Assembly (NCBI GenBank): GCA_004293815.1
Contig: RDZD01000034.1
Coordinates: forward strand, 1-43,814
Origin: Cytophagales bacterium
GTDB taxonomy: Bacteria > Bacteroidota > Bacteroidia > Cytophagales > Bernardetiaceae
Direction: 5' to 3'
Length of the DNA: 43,814 nucleotides
Every line of letters begins with the position of its first letter. Position 1 is the stretch's first letter. The notes beneath the pieces were generated by a model that was not told the origin of the DNA, made no database searches, and was given only the letters and a program-made list of their open reading frames with translations. Shown one piece after another: positions 41,667-43,814 of this stretch. The position numbers and the translations under genes are program-made.

Positions 41667-43814
41667 ATGAAAGCTCTCATCTTAACAAGTATTCTTTGCC
41701 TTTGTACTTGCTTGGTGCAGGCACAGGCATGGCAGTCGCTTTATCAAAAAGCGGACTCTTTGCAACAGAAGCGCGATTTCAAGACGGCCATGTCCCTTTT
41801 TGAGCAGGCTCTACCTTTGGCCGAAAAAGAATTTGGCAAGAACTCAGAAAACTATCTCAAAACGCGGAATGGGCTGGGTAGGTGTATGGCATCTTTCGGA
41901 GACAAAGCCCAAGCAGAACTATATATCAAAGAGAGTATTGCATTATCTGCAAAGCTGAACAAGAAAAGTGCGGTTTATATAAATTTGGTCATGAGTTTAG
42001 GTGAGTTTTATCTGAATCAAGGCAATTATTCTAATGCGGAGTCTCTATACAAAGAATGCCTCAGCCTAAGCCAAGAAGTGCTGGGCACAAAGCATAAAAT
42101 TTATGCATTTTCTATTCTTAATCTTGCCCGTATAAACAAAAGTATGGGAAGATATCCTGAAGCGGAGCCCCTATACAAACAGTCATTGGAAGCATTTAAA
42201 AACATATCTGGTGTCAAAGATGCTGATTATGCAGCAGCACTAGATAATCTTGCATATTTATATGTAGAGATGGGGCTATATGAACTTGCTGAACCGATTT
42301 TGAAAGAGTCTATGCAGATACGCAAAGAGGTTTTTGGGGATAAGCACGCTCTTTACGCAGGCTCTTTAAATAATCAGGCTCTTTTACAAATCCGAAAAGG
42401 CAATTTTGCCATGGCAAACGTCCTTTACAAAACATCTTTAGATGTAAAAAAAGCTACCCTGGGAACAAAAGATATAAGTTATGCAACTTCTCTGCACAAT
42501 TTGGGAGCACTTTATAAAGATATGGGTATTTACGATGCCGCAGAGCAGATGACAAAGCAGGGTTTGCAAGTGTACAAGGAAGTACTTGGAACCAACCATC
42601 CGACTTATGCAGGTGCTGTATTGAATCTGGCAGGCTTGCAAGAATTTAAAGGCAATCACAAAGCTGCAGAAAGTCTGTTTAATGAAGCTCTAACTATATT
42701 CAAGAATACTGTAGGGACTTCACATCAAAGTTATACGATGTGTCAATATAATCTAGCTAATTTATATCTTCATACTGGTCAGTACCATGTTGCAGAACAA
42801 ATGTATAAAGAAGCCTTGGATACCCAAACTAAAACCTTAGGTAAGGCGCATCCTAATACTATAAACTCCTTACAAAACTTAGCAGCCTTGTATTGTAACA
42901 TGGGCAATTATGAGCTATCGAGTTCTATGAAGGCGGAGGCTGTAGAGCTAAGGAGAGCAACACAAGGAGAAAATCGCCAAGATTTTATAAAGGCCGTGGT
43001 TAATTTATCAAGTCAATATCAAATTTTAAAACAATACGACCAAGCCTTGCCGCTCATCACAAAGGCATGCAGTCTGAGCAAAGACGTGATTGCAAAGAAC
43101 TTTCCTTTTTTGAGTGAAAAAGAAAAAGCAGACTATTACAAATCGCAGATAGAAGAGGGTTTTAACAAATTTAATGCCTTTGCCATCACCCAGACAGACC
43201 TCAACGCAGATTTATACGACCAGCAGCTTTTCTCTAAGGGCATTTTGCTCAACACCAGCCAAAAAATGAAGTCACGCATTCTCAGTAGCAAAGACTCTAG
43301 TTTGATAGCCACCTACACCCAATGGACAAATTTGCGTTTTTCATTGGCCAAGTATGCTCAGATGGAAAAAAGTAAGCTAGAGGCGGCTAATATCAATTTA
43401 GATTCTTTAGAAAGCGTAGCCAATGAGCTAGAAAAAGACCTTTCACTCAAATCAGAAGCCTTTGCCAGCATCACAGACGACAAAGTGCCCACTTGGCAAG
43501 ACGTGCGACAACAGCTCAAAAAGAACCAAGCCGCCATTGAATTAGTCCGTATTAATAAATTCGGTATTGCAAAAACAGTAATTGATACCTCAGCCCAAAA
43601 AGTAAACGGGAAGTTTCCTGAATACAAGGTTCATGACCTGACAGATAGCATTCATTATGCGGCTTTGATTGTTACAACAAAAAGCAAAACTCCTGAGCTT
43701 GTCTTGCTCAAAAATGGCAATGATTTGGAAATGCTCTACGCTACCTATCAAAAAAACGCCATTGCCTTTCAAGAAGAGGATACCTCATCTTATCAACAGT
43801 TTTGGCAGCCCATA
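41667..43814 (+). CDS. Exported TPR-CHAT protein, 3' end beyond the right edge
   Basis: The frame is open for 716 codons from ATG at 41667 to the edge. It starts with a signal peptide (MKALILTSILCLCTCLVQAQ), then about ten TPR units of roughly 42 residues (for example LDNLAYLYVEMGLYELAEPI), and the linker to the CHAT domain (LFSKGILLNTSQKMKSRIL, AAIELVRINKFGIAKTVIDT). The last residues, FWQPI, match YWQPI at residue 650 of the upstream gene, so about 320 residues including the catalytic domain should follow. It lacks the MORN-like region of its neighbour and is closer to the gene at the left edge. The 61-base gap suggests cotranscription. Confidence 0.87.
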   Translation, partial: MKALILTSILCLCTCLVQAQAWQSLYQKADSLQQKRDFKTAMSLFEQALPLAEKEFGKNSENYLKTRNGLGRCMASFGDKAQAELYIKESIALSAKLNKKSAVYINLVMSLGEFYLNQGNYSNAESLYKECLSLSQEVLGTKHKIYAFSILNLARINKSMGRYPEAEPLYKQSLEAFKNISGVKDADYAAALDNLAYLYVEMGLYELAEPILKESMQIRKEVFGDKHALYAGSLNNQALLQIRKGNFAMANVLYKTSLDVKKATLGTKDISYATSLHNLGALYKDMGIYDAAEQMTKQGLQVYKEVLGTNHPTYAGAVLNLAGLQEFKGNHKAAESLFNEALTIFKNTVGTSHQSYTMCQYNLANLYLHTGQYHVAEQMYKEALDTQTKTLGKAHPNTINSLQNLAALYCNMGNYELSSSMKAEAVELRRATQGENRQDFIKAVVNLSSQYQILKQYDQALPLITKACSLSKDVIAKNFPFLSEKEKADYYKSQIEEGFNKFNAFAITQTDLNADLYDQQLFSKGILLNTSQKMKSRILSSKDSSLIATYTQWTNLRFSLAKYAQMEKSKLEAANINLDSLESVANELEKDLSLKSEAFASITDDKVPTWQDVRQQLKKNQAAIELVRINKFGIAKTVIDTSAQKVNGKFPEYKVHDLTDSIHYAALIVTTKSKTPELVLLKNGNDLEMLYATYQKNAIAFQEEDTSSYQQFWQPI

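Noticed and set aside
38699..43814. A CRISPR type III-E or gasdermin-type defence system around the TPR-CHAT genes
   Set aside because: There is no repeat array, effector nuclease or gasdermin-like gene nearby, and the CHAT proteins carry signal peptides, which does not fit those cytoplasmic systems.

Overview
The window looks like chromosomal DNA of a Bacteroidota bacterium, most likely order Cytophagales. Support comes from type IX secretion (T9SS) C-terminal sorting domains, the neighbouring DUF6452 and DUF6048 family genes, a DUF2027-Smr protein, exported TPR-CHAT proteins, genes without Shine-Dalgarno sites, and several promoters of the Bacteroidota form TTTG-N19-TAnnTTTG. Species cannot be named from sequence reading alone.

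Layout. 1-1836 (minus) is the 5' part of a TPR-CHAT gene that runs off the left edge. 2.2-5.5 kb (plus) carries ridA, lgt, and a pdhA-terD unit closed by a clear terminator. 5.7-21.8 kb is almost all minus strand: a small outer-membrane barrel, pncB, an AI-2E-family permease with a small unknown gene, a POT peptide transporter, a 1347-residue hybrid histidine kinase with three receivers, a methylmalonyl-CoA mutase/DUF2027-Smr pair, and a 7TM-GAF-SpoIIE phosphatase. 22-28.5 kb holds a two-domain CAP protein, an acyltransferase with YggS, the DUF6452/DUF6048 pair and a lipoprotein 5'-nucleotidase. 34.7-38.5 kb has a T9SS-sorted alpha/beta hydrolase with an HTTM membrane protein, endonuclease V and a small secreted protein. 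38.7-43.8 kb has two more TPR-CHAT genes in tandem, the last cut by the right edge.

The most unusual part is 28.8-33.6 kb. It is a tandem duplication (offset about 0.92 kb) of a unit made of a small lipoprotein gene followed by the start of a secreted M43-like metalloprotease gene. Each protease start carries a poly-G tract inside the signal-peptide codons: 15 G, in frame, in the truncated copy, and 8 G, out of frame, in the long copy. The long copy has three further frame breaks, all in the same direction and all explicable by loss of one base from a short homopolymer run; adding back four bases gives one 642-codon reading frame. An IS5-type element has removed the start of the outer lipoprotein copy. 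The best reading is a slippage-prone (possibly phase-variable) and now decaying secreted-protease locus, inserted next to the rpsL-rpsG operon, which lacks fusA here.

The ordinary genes cover NAD salvage, lipoprotein and phospholipid synthesis, PLP homeostasis, pyruvate and methylmalonyl-CoA metabolism, peptide uptake, signalling and translation. No tRNA, rRNA or CRISPR array was seen.
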